Origin: Alphaproteobacteria bacterium
Lineage (GTDB): Bacteria; Pseudomonadota; Alphaproteobacteria; Rs-D84
Assembly (NCBI GenBank): GCA_009782725.1
Contig: WRIM01000034.1
Span: 1 to 6,415 of the forward strand
Reading direction: 5' to 3'
Length of the DNA: 6,415 nt
The first letter of the stretch is position 1, and the number at the start of each line of letters is the position of its first letter. The position numbers were made by a program, and so were the translations under genes. Shown in pieces: positions 6,019 to 6,415 of this stretch. Under the pieces are notes generated by a model that was not told the DNA's origin, made no database searches, and worked only from the letters and a program-made list of their open reading frames with translations.

Positions 6019-6415
6019 ATTCTCACTTTCATTCCATCTTCAACATTGGTTAATATTATTATATCGCCGTCGGCAACGCCCGATATAACGGCGGTGTCGG
6101 AATCGGTTGCGATAATGCTGACCGGCGTCGCGCGCGCGACTCCTTGGGCCGAAATCATCACATTATTATCCGAAGTTATCGCGGATATCGGCACGAATAC
6201 GCCCGTGTGTTGAATTTCTACGAACATGCTTCCGTCGGGGCTGCTTGTCCGGACAACAAACATCCCGGTGTCCAGGTCGATTTTATTAGACACGGAAATG
6301 ATGCGGCCGGTTTCGCTTATCTGTTGCGCGAGTTTAAATTTCTTGGCGCGCGGCCCGGAAACGTACGCCTTGCCGTTTTTGACGACAATCGGTGCGAACG
6401 ACGCGCCCGATTTTA
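6003..6415 (-). CDS. RND efflux periplasmic adaptor (HlyD/MFP family), C-terminal part
   Basis: The last 136 codons of a gene that runs in from beyond the right edge. The reading frame is open from the edge to a TAG at 6005-6003; an internal GTG at 6293 is not taken as a start because the frame continues upstream with family-like sequence. The pattern is that of the C-terminal half of a membrane fusion protein. A beta-barrel segment has a DLDTGMFVVR-like strand and an SPDGSMFVEI stretch. VFVPISAIT corresponds to the usual VPxxAI strand leading into the membrane-proximal domain. SGVADGDIIIL and VEDGMKVRI correspond to the closing GLxxGDxVV and dGxxVxV strands. Such adaptors link the inner-membrane permease to an outer-membrane channel, and the RND permease immediately downstream on the same strand supports this. 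The terminal residues are encoded by the heptamer repeats. The lipoyl and hairpin domains and the signal sequence lie outside the window. Confidence 0.85.
   Translation of the reverse strand, partial: KSGASFAPIVVKNGKAYVSGPRAKKFKLAQQISETGRIISVSNKIDLDTGMFVVRTSSPDGSMFVEIQHTGVFVPISAITSDNNVMISAQGVARATPVSIIATDSDTAVISGVADGDIIILTNVEDGMKVRIDNRY

Noticed and set aside
6003..6293. A separate small protein starting at the GTG at 6293
   Set aside because: The frame stays open to the window edge with adaptor-like sequence upstream, so this is the end of a larger gene.
1..6415. tRNA, rRNA or riboswitch
   Set aside because: No cloverleaf, conserved rRNA segment or known aptamer pattern was recognised in the three short intergenic regions.

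Overview
The window looks like a piece of an alphaproteobacterial chromosome of moderate GC content. The main evidence is a GapR/DUF2312 gene, a family essentially confined to Alphaproteobacteria, divergent from a pyruvate kinase whose active-site signature (DLQGPK) is the one I associate with alphaproteobacterial enzymes. GC content is by eye a little under half, low for free-living members of the class, which hints at an uncultured or host-associated lineage; that last point is inference only.

Layout. Positions 1-1363 (minus) hold pyruvate kinase, complete at its N-terminus and cut by the left window edge close to its C-terminus. An 83-bp divergent promoter region follows. On the plus strand come gapR (1447-1695) and, overlapping it by a TTGA start/stop junction, a small zinc-ribbon RNHCP-family protein (1692-2009). 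The RNHCP stop codon directly abuts the stop codon of a convergent gene on the minus strand (2010-2648), a HAD-IB phosphatase resembling phosphatidylglycerophosphatase C. Upstream of that gene are a terminator-type hairpin and a large GC-rich inverted repeat (about 2734-2805). Then come a complete RND efflux permease (2821-5856, minus) and the C-terminal part of its presumed periplasmic adaptor (6003 to beyond 6415, minus).

How the parts work together. The adaptor and permease are in the usual order for a tripartite or two-component RND exporter; no outer-membrane channel gene is in view. The HAD phosphatase is on the same strand downstream but is probably separated from the pump by the hairpins, so it may be an independent unit. 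Pyruvate kinase and gapR face away from each other and probably have separate promoters.

The most unusual part is the 146-bp gap between adaptor and permease (5857-6002). It contains arrays of 7-bp AGATANT repeats, with the second array inverted relative to the first, so that the gap forms a large imperfect palindrome extending into the adaptor's last codons. Between the arrays lie two diverged copies of an 18-bp dyad (TGTCYA...TRGACA) 32 bp apart, whose differences preserve pairing. The first contains a perfect TATAAT reading toward the permease. The permease itself also departs from AcrB at two transmembrane proton-relay positions. There is no gene-free stretch longer than 300 bases.
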